DNA of 64,000 nt from QHCA01 sp003244095. GTDB lineage: Bacteria; Actinomycetota; Actinomycetes; Mycobacteriales; QHCA01. Position numbers and translations under genes: made by a program. Shown here piece after piece: positions 34,120 to 42,311 of this stretch (position 1 is its first letter; every line of letters begins with the position of its first letter). The stretch covers positions 1-64,000 of the forward strand of contig JBBQNN010000014.1 of NCBI GenBank assembly GCA_038329965.1, given 5' to 3'. The notes beneath the pieces are model-generated. The model made no database searches, was not told the DNA's origin, and saw only the letters and a list, made by a program, of their open reading frames with translations.

Positions 34120-34683
34120 TCAGGAGCGGGCCTCCAGTACGGCGAGGTCCCGCTCGGCGAAGAGGCGGTGCTCCCACTCCTCGGTCACCACGGCTTGCAG
34201 GCAGCGGCGCACGAGGTAGCTGCCGGCCTCCGGGTAGCCCGGGGGCGGGATCGGGTCGGTCGTGCCGGCCAGCACGGCATCGGTGAGTCCGGCCAGCACG
34301 TCGTGCACGACGGCCGCACGGTCGGCCCGTAGGGCGAGCACCTCGTGGAGGGTCGGCCGGGCGTCGAGGTCGCGGGGGACACCGGGCTCGTCGGGCATCT
34401 CCGTGTGAGGCAGGTCGAGGTGGTCGTACGGCGACGGGTCGCCGAGCATCGCCCGCTTCACCAGGCGTCCGTCGCGAAGGTGAGATGGCGGAGCGTCTCG
34501 ACGAAGGACCACTCACCGTCGACGCGCTCGTGGAGCAGCTCCGGCGTCAGCCGAGTCGAGGTCCACCAGAAGGGCGCCGCGGATCCTGACGCCCGTCAGG
34601 TCGACATCCTGGAAGCGGGAGCCGGCCAGGTCGGCGTGTTCGAAGCGGGACCCGCGCATGTCCCTTCCGGTGAACTCAGCCAT
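34120..34683 (-). pseudogene. Pentapeptide-repeat/DinB-like protein with two frameshifts
   Basis: The 5' part from ATG 34683 reads MAEFTGRDMRGSRFEHADLA and GSRFQDVDLTGVRIRGALLV (pentapeptide-like). A second frame continues TPELLHERVDGEWSFVETLR and HLTFATDAW, then stops. A third frame continues VKRAMLGDPSPYDHLDLPHT, RPTLHEVLALRADRAAVVHD and TEEWEHRLFAERDLAVLEAR. Together they form one DinB-fold protein of about 187 residues. The breaks lie near 34535-34550 and near 34460 (GCCTGGTGAAG, apparently one G short). Two lesions argue for true decay over a single read error. Confidence 0.8.
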
Positions 34684-34815
34684 CCGCGCAGCATGCCACC
34701 GATGGGCGTCACTTCAGGTGTCAGCGGCGAGTTCGACGGGCCGGGAGCCGGCATCTCCGCATCGTAGGGCGCCGGGGCGGCCCGCCCCGGCGCTTCTGAT
34801 CCGGTGCTGTACGGA

Positions 34816-35364
34816 CTAGGCCACCGGTCCCTGCGGGGGGTGGTGTCGGGGGGGTAGGGCCTGCGGCGCTGGCGCGGGACCCCATCCCGGCTGGACCTGG
34901 GGGGTCTGCGGCGGCGGCCCATAGCCTGGCGGCGGGGGGGCATAGGCAGCGGGCGGCGGCCCATAGGCAGGGGGCGGGGGACCGTAGCCGGGCGGCGGGC
35001 CATAGCCGGCTTGGGGCGCCCCGGTCGTCGCGGACAGCGGCGAACGGCCTGATGGCGCCAGAGCACGGAGCTTCAGCCAGACGACGAGGTTCAGGATCAG
35101 GGTGAGGGGGGTCATCACGAAAAACGAGATCACTCCCCACCACCCGAACAGCAACGTCCGGCCGGTCATGCGCTTGACGGCCGCCATCCCGTGCTCCCGG
35201 CAGAACGGACCCTTCAGCGTGACCATCTGCATCAGGATGATCATCCCGTGGTGCTCGTGGACGGTGGCCTTCACCGCCGGCGTCGCCCCGCACAACCGGC
35301 ACGCGAGTTCGCGTGTAGCGGGCGGACCGTAGGGCTGCTGATAAGGCTCGGGCAGGTTGCTCAT
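34816..35364 (-). CDS. Membrane protein with cysteine-rich head and GYGPPP-repeat tail
   Basis: 182 residues, no named family. Residues 1-70 hold a possible zinc-ribbon-like head: CRLCGATPAVKATVHEHHG and GPFCREHGMAAVKRMTGR. One or two helices follow at about 71-97 (TLLFGWWGVISFFVMTPLTL). The C-terminal 70 residues are proline/glycine/tyrosine repeats around GYGPPP and are probably disordered. The ATG is preceded by GGAG-like sequence. The gene stands alone, upstream of tRNA-Thr on the other strand; the 248 bp between them show nothing. Confidence 0.75.
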   Translation of the reverse strand: MSNLPEPYQQPYGPPATRELACRLCGATPAVKATVHEHHGMIILMQMVTLKGPFCREHGMAAVKRMTGRTLLFGWWGVISFFVMTPLTLILNLVVWLKLRALAPSGRSPLSATTGAPQAGYGPPPGYGPPPPAYGPPPAAYAPPPPGYGPPPQTPQVQPGWGPAPAPQALPPRHHPPQGPVA

Positions 35365-35612
35365 GGATGCGGCACTCCTGACTCGGCGACGATGCCGCAG
35401 AGCGTACGGATCACACCCTTATGTGGCGAACCCGGTCTGTGACAGGTGTTGCCGTCCGGGTCGAGGAACCACGCGATCCCCGCCGCCCCCGGGCGCCGGC
35501 TGCGACCCCGACGAATGCCACCAGGGCACTGGATTGCAGCATCGACCCTCCCGGTCGTGGCCGGTTGCGGTTTCGCCCGCGCGACGTCGTTGGGTACGCT
35601 GACCGGGCTCCA

Positions 35613-35685
35613 GCCCCCTTAGCTCAGACGGCAGAGCGTCTCCATGGTAAGGAGAAGGTCTACGGTTCGATTCCGTAAGGGGGCT
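35613..35685 (+). tRNA. tRNA-Thr (GGT)
   Basis: 73 nt. Acceptor GCCCCCT/AGGGGGC, discriminator T. Anticodon stem TCTCC/GGAGA around ATGGTAA gives anticodon GGT. T arm TACGG-TTCGATT-CCGTA. CCA not encoded. Confidence 0.97.
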
Positions 35686-35712
35686 CGACCACCGGCCCAC
35701 CGGCCGGTGCGC

Positions 35713-35786
35713 GGCGGTGTAGCTCAGCCAGGCAGAGCAAGCGGCTCATAATCGCTGTGTCGCCGGTTCAAATCCGGCCACCGCTA
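35713..35786 (+). tRNA. tRNA-Met (CAT)
   Basis: 74 nt. Acceptor GGCGGTG pairs with CACCGCT (a terminal G-U), discriminator A. Anticodon loop CTCATAA gives CAT. T arm GCCGG-TTCAAAT-CCGGC. The paired first position and D arm point to elongator, not initiator, Met. It lies 27 bp after tRNA-Thr and about 100 bp before rpmG. Confidence 0.95.
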
Positions 35787-35886
35787 CGTCGTGCTCGTGG
35801 TGACCGCTCACTGCGTTCGCCCTGATGGACACGCTGAGCTACCCTGAAATCCCTGTCGGTCCCCAAACAGTACGAAAGAGGCACGC

Positions 35887-36051
35887 GTGGCAGCCACCGA
35901 TGTCCGTCCCAAGATCACGATGGCCTGCAACGTGTGCAAGCACCGCAACTACATCACCCGCAAGAACCGCCGCAACGATCCTGACCGGATGGAGCTGAAG
36001 AAGTTCTGCCCGAACTGCCGAGAGCACACCGCTCACCGCGAGACGCGCTGA
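35887..36051 (+). CDS. rpmG: 50S ribosomal protein L33
   Basis: 54-residue ribosomal protein starting VAATDVRPKITMACNVCKHR, with AGAGG a few bases before the GTG. It has both cysteine pairs (CNVC and CPNC), so this is the zinc-binding (C+) form. Highly basic, ending REHTAHRETR. Position after tRNA-Thr and tRNA-Met is the usual actinomycete arrangement. Confidence 0.97.
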   Translation: MAATDVRPKITMACNVCKHRNYITRKNRRNDPDRMELKKFCPNCREHTAHRETR

Positions 36052-36100
36052 GCCTGTTGCCCGGCGTCTGTCGCTGCCGACTCGATCTGGGGTGTTGCTG

Positions 36101-37837
36101 ATGCCGGACGACCCGTACGGCCCGCGCGTCGACGACCCCTGGGTGCCCGACGACCCCTACTCGACCGGCAGCGACTCCTCCCTGTCCACCGAGGCCGTGG
36201 AGCCCAAGGTCGACAGCGAGCCGTTCTGGCGCTCGGAGTCCTGGTTGCTCGAGCCGCTGGCCGACGACCCGGCTCCGCCCGCCAACACCAGCTTCGACTG
36301 GGGTAGCGGCGCCGACAGCGATGCCGAGCTACCCACCGCCTACGACAGCCCGGCGACCTGGGATACCTCCCCGGCGTGGGAGAGCCCGGCATGGGACACC
36401 AACTCCATGTGGGAGACCACGACTCCGGTCGAGACACCGCCTCCGTACGACACGGGCGCCTACGACGTTTCGACCGGCAGCTACGCCACGACGCCCGGTT
36501 TCGAGACAACCGCCTACGACAGCTCCAGCGCCTACGACACCCCCGATGCCTATGACGCGCCGACGTCCTACGTGTCGAGCGAGGAGCCCGACCCTGCTCC
36601 GGTCGCAGGGGCCGAGGTCGGCTACGAGCCGCCGGTGGCCTACGACACCAGCGCGGCATTCGAGCCGACCGCGGCCTATGACCCTCCGGCCGAGATCGAT
36701 TGGGACGCGCTCGGCAAGGACGACGTCGAGCCGGTCAACTGGAGCGACCTGTACAACCCTGACGGCGCCGAGAGTTGGGCGTCGTCCCTACCCGACGCCG
36801 ACGAGTCGGCGCCCGCCGACGCCGAGGAGCCGCCGGCCACCGCCCACCCGTCGCTCCCGCGGGACAATCCGCACCACGAAAAGGGCCTCGACCCCCGCGC
36901 GGTGTCGACCAACGCGACCGACTTCGCGGCGCAGAAGACCTCGACCAGCAACGACGAGCCGCCGACCGCGGGGCTGCCATCCTTCGTCTACCGCTTCACC
37001 GGCGGCCATGTCCGGATGAAGCCCACCAAGGAAGAGCAGGTGCGCCGCCGGTACGAGGACGAGATCCGGCACAGCATCGCGGGGCTGCGCCAGATCACCT
37101 TCACCAATCCCAAGGGCGGCAGCGGCAAGACCACGGCGGCCCTGCTCACCAGCATGACCCTGGGCCAGTTGCGCGGCGGCTACATCCTGGCCTGGGACAA
37201 CAACGAGACGCAGGGCACGCTGGGTGTCCGGGCCCGGCCGGACCACCACGCCAACACCGTGCGCGACCTCATCGCCGACCTGCCTTCGTTCTCCGGCCCG
37301 GTGCCCGGGCGGGTCGGCGACCTGGCCAAGTACATCCGTTCGCAGGGCAACGCGATGTACGACGTGCTCGCCTCCGACGAGCAGGCCACCGCCGGGGAGA
37401 TGATGACGGCCGCGGCCTTCCAGGCGGTCCGCGAAGTGGTGGGGCGTTTCTACAAGCTGATCTGCGTCGACACGGGCAACAACGTGCGGGCGGCCAATTG
37501 GGCTGCCGCGATCGACAGCACCGACCAGCTCGTGGTGACCTCCAGCGTGCGGTGGGAGTCGGCCTACAGCGCGTCGCGGATGCTGGACTACCTCGAGCAG
37601 TCCGGCCGCGGTGACCTGGTGGCCAACGCGGTGACGGTGCTGACCATGCCCCGGTCCATCAAGGGCCTCAACCTGCCGCAGGTCGAGACCCACTTCGGCG
37701 TGCGCACCCGCGAGGTGCTGCACGCCCCGTTCGACCCGCAGCTGGACAACGGCGACCAGATCCGCATGTCGCGGCTGTCCGACGAGACCCGCCAGGCCTG
37801 GATGGAGATTGCCGCGGCGATCACGCGCGGGCTCTGA
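36101..37837 (+). CDS. ParA/MinD-like ATPase with aromatic-acidic repeat N-terminus
   Basis: About 578 residues from ATG 36101 (GTG 36092 also possible). Residues 1-300 are acidic and low-complexity, with many short motifs such as AYDT, AYDS, AWES and FETTAYD, rich in Tyr/Trp plus Asp/Thr. The C-terminal 250 residues are a SIMIBI ATPase: QITFTNPKGGSGKTTAALLT (deviant Walker A, about residues 330-345), ILAWDNNETQGTLG (switch region), KLICVDTGNNVRAANWAAAI (Walker B-like) and VVTSSVRWESAYSASRMLDY. The design recalls the actinobacterial EspI-type proteins. It sits between rpmG and the dehydratase pair, starts 50 bp after rpmG, and its partner is unknown. Confidence 0.8.
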   Translation: MPDDPYGPRVDDPWVPDDPYSTGSDSSLSTEAVEPKVDSEPFWRSESWLLEPLADDPAPPANTSFDWGSGADSDAELPTAYDSPATWDTSPAWESPAWDTNSMWETTTPVETPPPYDTGAYDVSTGSYATTPGFETTAYDSSSAYDTPDAYDAPTSYVSSEEPDPAPVAGAEVGYEPPVAYDTSAAFEPTAAYDPPAEIDWDALGKDDVEPVNWSDLYNPDGAESWASSLPDADESAPADAEEPPATAHPSLPRDNPHHEKGLDPRAVSTNATDFAAQKTSTSNDEPPTAGLPSFVYRFTGGHVRMKPTKEEQVRRRYEDEIRHSIAGLRQITFTNPKGGSGKTTAALLTSMTLGQLRGGYILAWDNNETQGTLGVRARPDHHANTVRDLIADLPSFSGPVPGRVGDLAKYIRSQGNAMYDVLASDEQATAGEMMTAAAFQAVREVVGRFYKLICVDTGNNVRAANWAAAIDSTDQLVVTSSVRWESAYSASRMLDYLEQSGRGDLVANAVTVLTMPRSIKGLNLPQVETHFGVRTREVLHAPFDPQLDNGDQIRMSRLSDETRQAWMEIAAAITRGL

Positions 37838-37840
37838 CCG

Positions 37841-38299
37841 ATGCCCCTCGACCCGTCCTTCATCGGCAAGGTGTACCCGCCGACCGAGCCGTACGAGGTC
37901 GGCCGGGAGAAGATCCGGGAGTTCGCCGAGGCGATCGGCGACACCAACCCGGCCTACCGCGACCGCTCGGTGGCCCAGGCCCTCGGCCATCCCGACGTCG
38001 TCGCTCCGCCGACCTTCCCGATCGTCCTGTCGAGCCGGGCTGCCGCGCAGGTCGTCCTCGACCCGCAGCTGGGCCTGGACTACACCCGCGTCGTCCACGG
38101 CGAGCAGCACTTCCGCTACAGCCGCCCGGTCCGCGCCGGCGACGTCCTGACCGTCACCGTGATCGTCGACGACATCCGCTCGGCGGCCGGCAACGACATC
38201 ATCACCACCCGTGGCGAGATCTCCACCGTCTCCGGTGAGCACGTGGTGACGGCGCTGTCGACCCTGGTGGCTCGCGCCCCGGCGCCGGTGGGCGCCTGA
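37841..38299 (+). CDS. MaoC-like (R)-hydratase subunit, HadA-like
   Basis: 152 residues. Hot-dog fold of the N-terminal MaoC type: MPLDPSFIGKVYPPTEPYEV, FAEAIGDTNPAYRD, VAPPTFPIVLSSRAA, VHGEQHFRYSRPVRAGD. From memory this partner lacks the catalytic pair and binds the acyl chain, while the next gene supplies catalysis. Together they would be a (3R)-hydroxyacyl-ACP or -CoA dehydratase. ATG 3 bp after the ParA-like gene; the stop overlaps the next ATG by 1 bp (TGATG). Confidence 0.9.
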   Translation: MPLDPSFIGKVYPPTEPYEVGREKIREFAEAIGDTNPAYRDRSVAQALGHPDVVAPPTFPIVLSSRAAAQVVLDPQLGLDYTRVVHGEQHFRYSRPVRAGDVLTVTVIVDDIRSAAGNDIITTRGEISTVSGEHVVTALSTLVARAPAPVGA

Positions 38300-38727
38300 T
38301 GACCCCTCAGGTGCGATACGCCGACGTCGAGGTCGGTACCGAGCTGCCGGCTCAGACCTTCCCGATCGAGCGGGCCGATCTCGTCATGTACGCCGGGGCG
38401 TCCGGGGACTTCAACGTCATCCACTGGAACGAACGCGTCGCCACCTCGGTCGGGCTGCCCGACGTGATCGCGCACGGCATGTTCACGATGGCGCAGGCCG
38501 GCCGGGTGATCACCGACTGGGTGGGCGACCCGGGAGCCGTCCTGGAGTACGGCGTGCGCTTCACCAGGCCCGTCGTCGTGCCCGACGACGGGCGGGGTGC
38601 CCTCCTCGCGGTCTCCGGCGTCGTGACGGCGAAGGGCGACGACAACGTGGTGGTGGTCGAGCTGACCGCGCGCAGCGGCGAGGCGAAGGTGCTGGCTAAA
38701 TCGCGGGCGCGGGTCCGCCTCGGGTGA
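38299..38727 (+). CDS. MaoC-like (R)-hydratase catalytic subunit, HadB-like
   Basis: 142 residues. The hydratase motif ASGDFNVIHWNE at about residues 34-45 has the catalytic Asp and His, followed by VIAHGMFTMAQAGRVI. It pairs with the preceding subunit. In mycobacteria HadAB works in FAS-II; without other FAS-II genes here the acyl substrate is open. It overlaps the next gene by 4 bp. Confidence 0.92.
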   Translation: MTPQVRYADVEVGTELPAQTFPIERADLVMYAGASGDFNVIHWNERVATSVGLPDVIAHGMFTMAQAGRVITDWVGDPGAVLEYGVRFTRPVVVPDDGRGALLAVSGVVTAKGDDNVVVVELTARSGEAKVLAKSRARVRLG

Positions 38728-39668
38728 GCACTCCTCCTCCGGAGGTGAGCGCCCTCGCCGAGCGCCGGGCGACAGCACGCGAGGCTCGTGACTTCGCCAC
38801 CGCCGACCTGCTCCGTGCCGAGATCGCGGAGGCGGGCTGGGCCGTCGCCGACCGGCCGGACGGATTCGATCTGACGATACGACCGCCGTACGACGTCGTA
38901 CCGTCGGTGAACGACCTGCCCGACCACGCTGGCGACCCCGATACGCACCGGGCCAGCGTGGCGGTGGTGGTGGACGGCTGGCCCGACGACCTGGCGGCCT
39001 TCGCTGCGGCGGTGCTGCAGCATGCCCCGCCCGACGTGGTGCTGCTGGCCCTCGACGTCGACAATCGAGACGGCGCCGGCGACGTCCTGCATGCACTCGC
39101 CAACTCTCATCCCGGCCGGGTCGTGGAGTTTCACGTGGAACGCTCGACCGGCTGGGCCGCGGCGGTCGCCGCCCTGGCGCGGGCCGACAGGGCGGCCGTC
39201 CACGTGCTGGCCGACCTGTCGACGATCTTCGACGGCGACGCGCTCACCCCCTTGCTGACGGCCCTGGAGGACCCGGCGGTGGTGGGTGCGGGCTGGCGGG
39301 GGGTACGGGTGAGCAACGACTGGCTGTCGTTCGAGGACGCGCCGGCCGGCGAGGTGGAGGCCGTGCTCGGCTATCTGTTCGCGGTGCGGCGGAGGGCACT
39401 GCTGGAGGTCCCGCCGCACCCCAAGGCCCGGTTCTACCGCAACGCCGACATGGAGTTGTCCTTCGCGCTGCGGCAGGCCGGCCTCGGGCGCCTGGTCGTG
39501 CCCGCCGTGGACCTGCCCGTGCACCAGGCCCGGCATCGCGGATACCACGACTCCGATCCGACCCTGCGCGACAAGGAGTCGAAGCGCAACTACGACCGCT
39601 TCCTCCAACGGTTCCGCGGGCGGGACGAGTTACGGCTGCCTGGCGGCCAATCGAGCGGAGCGAGATGA
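38724..39668 (+). CDS. Glycosyltransferase-2-like protein with CysRS-tail-like N-terminus
   Basis: 314 residues, GTG start overlapping the dehydratase stop. Residues 5-45 (ALAERRATAREARDFATADL, LRAEIAEAGWAVADRPDG) closely resemble the C-terminal helical segment of cysteinyl-tRNA synthetase. The rest resembles a GT-A fold: VVVDGWPDDLAAFAAAVLQH, STGWAAAVAALARADRAAV, LFAVRRRALLEVPP, FYRNADMELSFALRQAGLG. A canonical DxD is not certain. The terminal part VDLPVHQARHRGYHD is histidine-rich. Its function is unknown; a sugar transfer reaction is only a fold-level guess. Confidence 0.65.
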   Translation: MSTPPPEVSALAERRATAREARDFATADLLRAEIAEAGWAVADRPDGFDLTIRPPYDVVPSVNDLPDHAGDPDTHRASVAVVVDGWPDDLAAFAAAVLQHAPPDVVLLALDVDNRDGAGDVLHALANSHPGRVVEFHVERSTGWAAAVAALARADRAAVHVLADLSTIFDGDALTPLLTALEDPAVVGAGWRGVRVSNDWLSFEDAPAGEVEAVLGYLFAVRRRALLEVPPHPKARFYRNADMELSFALRQAGLGRLVVPAVDLPVHQARHRGYHDSDPTLRDKESKRNYDRFLQRFRGRDELRLPGGQSSGAR

Positions 39669-39684
39669 CGGTTAGCGTGGGCCG

Positions 39685-41118
39685 ATGATGCTGCGGCGGT
39701 CGTCCTGTGTTGCCGGGTTGCTGTTGCTGCTCGCCGGCTGCTACCCGCAGAAGAACGGGGCCCAGCCGAAACCGACGGGCTCGCCCACCCTGGAGGTCCG
39801 GCCGTCGGTCACTTCGACGCCCGGGACCGGCTGCCCGGCCAGCTACATCGCACCCGACCCGCACCGGCCCGCTGTGACGCTGGTCTTCGACCTGTCGGCC
39901 GACCGGCGTACGGTCACCGGGCACGAGAAGGTCAGGTTCGACCCCGACCTGCCGGTGCACGAGGTGGTGTTCCGGCTGTGGCCCAACGGCGTGAGCGCCC
40001 CGGTCGGCACCTCGCTCACCGTGAGCCGGATCACGACGGCCGGCGCCGGTAACACCCTGGTCTCCGAGTCCCTCGGCGCCAAGCCGGCCACGCAGGGGAC
40101 GCTGATCACCGCGCCGCTGGGCCACACCTCGCCGGCCGGCGCGGTGATCACGGCCGACGTGACGTTCACGCTCGTGCTGCCCACGCCGCACTTCGAGCGG
40201 TGGGGCTCCTCCGGCGCGACCGCGTGGTGGGCGACCGGACACCCGATCCTCGCCTGGGAACGCGGCCACGGGTGGCAGCGCCAGCCGGCCGTACGGTTCC
40301 CCTCCGAGGCGACCGTCAGCGAGGCGGCGGACACCGACATCACCGTGACCACGCCGGCCGGCGACACCGTGCTCATGACCGGCAGCACCGCGGCCCCCAC
40401 GCCGGTGGCCGGTGGCCGGCTGTCGTGGCATGCGACGAGCACGGCCGCGCGGGACGTCAGCGTGACGGTCGGCCATTTCACGGTACGAAAGGCGACTGTC
40501 GCCGGTGTCGCGGTCACGGTCGGCATCGCCCCGGAGGTGCGGGCCAGCGCCGACGAGTTGCTGAGCCAGACGCGGCGGTCCATCGAGGCGCTGGTCCGAC
40601 GTTACGGGCCGTTCCCCTATCCCAGCCTCGTCGTCTCGGCGCTGCCTGGCCTGTCCTCGGGTGGCATCGAGTACCCGGGGGCGATCCAGGTCGGCCCGCA
40701 GCGGTGGGATGTCGTGCTGCCGCACGAGGTGGCCCACGAGTACTTCTACGGGATGGTCGGTGACAACCAGGCCCGCGACCCCTGGCTCGACGAGGCCTTC
40801 GCGACGTACTCCGAGGCGCTGATCAACTCCGACGAAGTCGACTATCTGCCCGCGCTCGCCCTCCCCGGGCCGGTCGACGCTGCGATGGCCTCCTGGGGCG
40901 ATGACAAGGACGGCTATTACGGCACGATCTACAGCAAGGGGGCAGCCGCCCTTCTGACGGCCCGGACGGCAGCCGGTCCGGCGGCCTTCGACGCGGCCAT
41001 GCGGTGCTACGTACGGGCCAATGCCTGGACCGTGGCCACCCCCGACGACGTGGCCCGGGCACTTGCCGGCCTGCCGGCAGCCCTGGCCGTCCTGCGCAAG
41101 GCCCGCGCCATCCCGTAG
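39685..41118 (+). CDS. M1-family metallopeptidase lipoprotein
   Basis: 477 residues. Lipoprotein signal CVAGLLLLLAGC with the lipidated cysteine at about residue 19, then a Pro/Thr-rich linker. The N-terminal beta domain resembles the M1 aminopeptidase saddle (VFDLSADRRTVTGHEKV). Zinc site H347-E348-x2-H351 in HEVAHEYFYG and E370 in WLDEAFATY fit HExxH-x18-E exactly. SGGIEYPGAIQ corresponds to the exopeptidase GxMEN region with E-Y in place of E-N, so substrate handling may differ. Anchored outside the membrane. Confidence 0.88.
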   Translation: MMLRRSSCVAGLLLLLAGCYPQKNGAQPKPTGSPTLEVRPSVTSTPGTGCPASYIAPDPHRPAVTLVFDLSADRRTVTGHEKVRFDPDLPVHEVVFRLWPNGVSAPVGTSLTVSRITTAGAGNTLVSESLGAKPATQGTLITAPLGHTSPAGAVITADVTFTLVLPTPHFERWGSSGATAWWATGHPILAWERGHGWQRQPAVRFPSEATVSEAADTDITVTTPAGDTVLMTGSTAAPTPVAGGRLSWHATSTAARDVSVTVGHFTVRKATVAGVAVTVGIAPEVRASADELLSQTRRSIEALVRRYGPFPYPSLVVSALPGLSSGGIEYPGAIQVGPQRWDVVLPHEVAHEYFYGMVGDNQARDPWLDEAFATYSEALINSDEVDYLPALALPGPVDAAMASWGDDKDGYYGTIYSKGAAALLTARTAAGPAAFDAAMRCYVRANAWTVATPDDVARALAGLPAALAVLRKARAIP

Positions 41119-41153
41119 CCCACCCCGCACCGGCCGGCGGTCAGCCGGGCCGT

Positions 41154-41177
41154 CAAAGTGACGACTTCGGGAAGTCG
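41154..41177. repeat. Dispersed palindrome, copy 4
   Basis: CAAAGTGACG followed by CGACTTCGGGAAGTCG (41162-41177), a hairpin with a 7-bp stem. The CAAAGTGACG part is identical to that before the right arm at 5581, and the palindrome shares the GACTTC..GAAGTC frame. It lies between two convergent genes. Confidence 0.55.
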
Positions 41178-41195
41178 CTGCATGGCGGCGCGGAT

Positions 41196-42248
41196 CTACG
41201 CCGGGGTGAGGGCGGCGGCGGCCTGCCGCAGATCCGGCAGGAGTCCCCACAGGGCGGCCCGGCGGCCAGCCAGGCCGGCAGCGTCGCTGAGGCCGAGCAG
41301 GTCGGTGACGGCAGCGCGAAATGTCAGCTCGCCCGCGCGGCGCTGGGCTGGGCTGGCGTCCACGGCGAGGATCTGCTGGCAGCGGGCGAGGGTCGCGATG
41401 ATCCAGAAGACCGCTTCGCGGTGGTCGCCGTCGTCGATCAGCCGCTGGCTGCCGTCGATGGCGATCGGCCGGGCCGCGGGCGTGATGTCGGTGGAGCAGA
41501 ACAACGGTGTTCGGCCCACCGTCGCGGCCAGGTCGAAGGTGGACGCGAGCTCGTCGAGGTGCCGCTGCACGGCCTGCCGATCAGCGTCCGCGCAACCGAG
41601 CAACCCGAGCAGCGCCTGGTAGAGGTCGTCCCGACCTTGCGGGCGCAGCACCTCCCGGGCCGCGAGGTAGCGTAGCCGTACCGTCGGGGGCCGCAGTCCG
41701 GCCACAAGTACGAGGACCGTCGTCAGGCTCGTCGGGAACATCCACGCGGTCACCTGCTCATGCCAGGCGGCGGCCGGGTCGAGCGTGCGCAGCCGGTCCG
41801 CCATCGTGCCCAGCACGTCGTCGCAGCGGACCCGCACGGCGTCGGGATGGCCGAAGGGGGGCGCGATGTGGTCACGAAGCCGGCCGAGGAGTCCGGTCGG
41901 GTCGGAGATCACGTGGTCGCCGCTGAAGCTCGGCGCCAGGTAATGGGAGGCGGCCACGTCGTCGGCGACGCTGAGCGCGGCCAGGGGCAGGTACGTGACC
42001 TCGAGCAGCACGCCGCCGTAGCCGAACTTGCCCGGCTTGGGCGGCGCCTGGGCGCCGGCGAGCACCACGACCACGTCAACGTCCGACGTCGCCGGCAACA
42101 CGCCGTTCGCCGGCATGGCCGGCGTGGAGCCGCTGAAGAAGGCCCCCTGAAACCGGGGATCGCCGGCTGCCTGCTCCTCGACCCAGGCGGCCGCCGCCGC
42201 ACGCCCCTCCCGGACCAGCACACCAAGGACTCTAGGCGCCAAACCCAC
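41196..42248 (-). CDS. Nucleotidyltransferase-fold protein
   Basis: About 350 residues from GTG 42248; GTG 42221 and an upstream start to 42311 are possible. Residues 30-60 carry the polymerase-beta-like signature FFSGSTPAMPA...TSDVDVVVVL (GS followed by D-x-D), the metal site of minimal nucleotidyltransferases. The helical C-terminal two thirds (LRTLDPAAAWHEQVTAWMFP, YLAAREVLRPQG) resemble aminoglycoside-nucleotidyltransferase-type proteins. The substrate cannot be inferred. Convergent with the M1 peptidase gene. Confidence 0.65.
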   Translation of the reverse strand: MGLAPRVLGVLVREGRAAAAAWVEEQAAGDPRFQGAFFSGSTPAMPANGVLPATSDVDVVVVLAGAQAPPKPGKFGYGGVLLEVTYLPLAALSVADDVAASHYLAPSFSGDHVISDPTGLLGRLRDHIAPPFGHPDAVRVRCDDVLGTMADRLRTLDPAAAWHEQVTAWMFPTSLTTVLVLVAGLRPPTVRLRYLAAREVLRPQGRDDLYQALLGLLGCADADRQAVQRHLDELASTFDLAATVGRTPLFCSTDITPAARPIAIDGSQRLIDDGDHREAVFWIIATLARCQQILAVDASPAQRRAGELTFRAAVTDLLGLSDAAGLAGRRAALWGLLPDLRQAAAALTPA

Positions 42249-42311
42249 CGAGCAATGTCCCGGCACCGCGGGTGGTCCGCACCGGTGGGAACGCTTGGAG
42301 CGAGCTGACAA

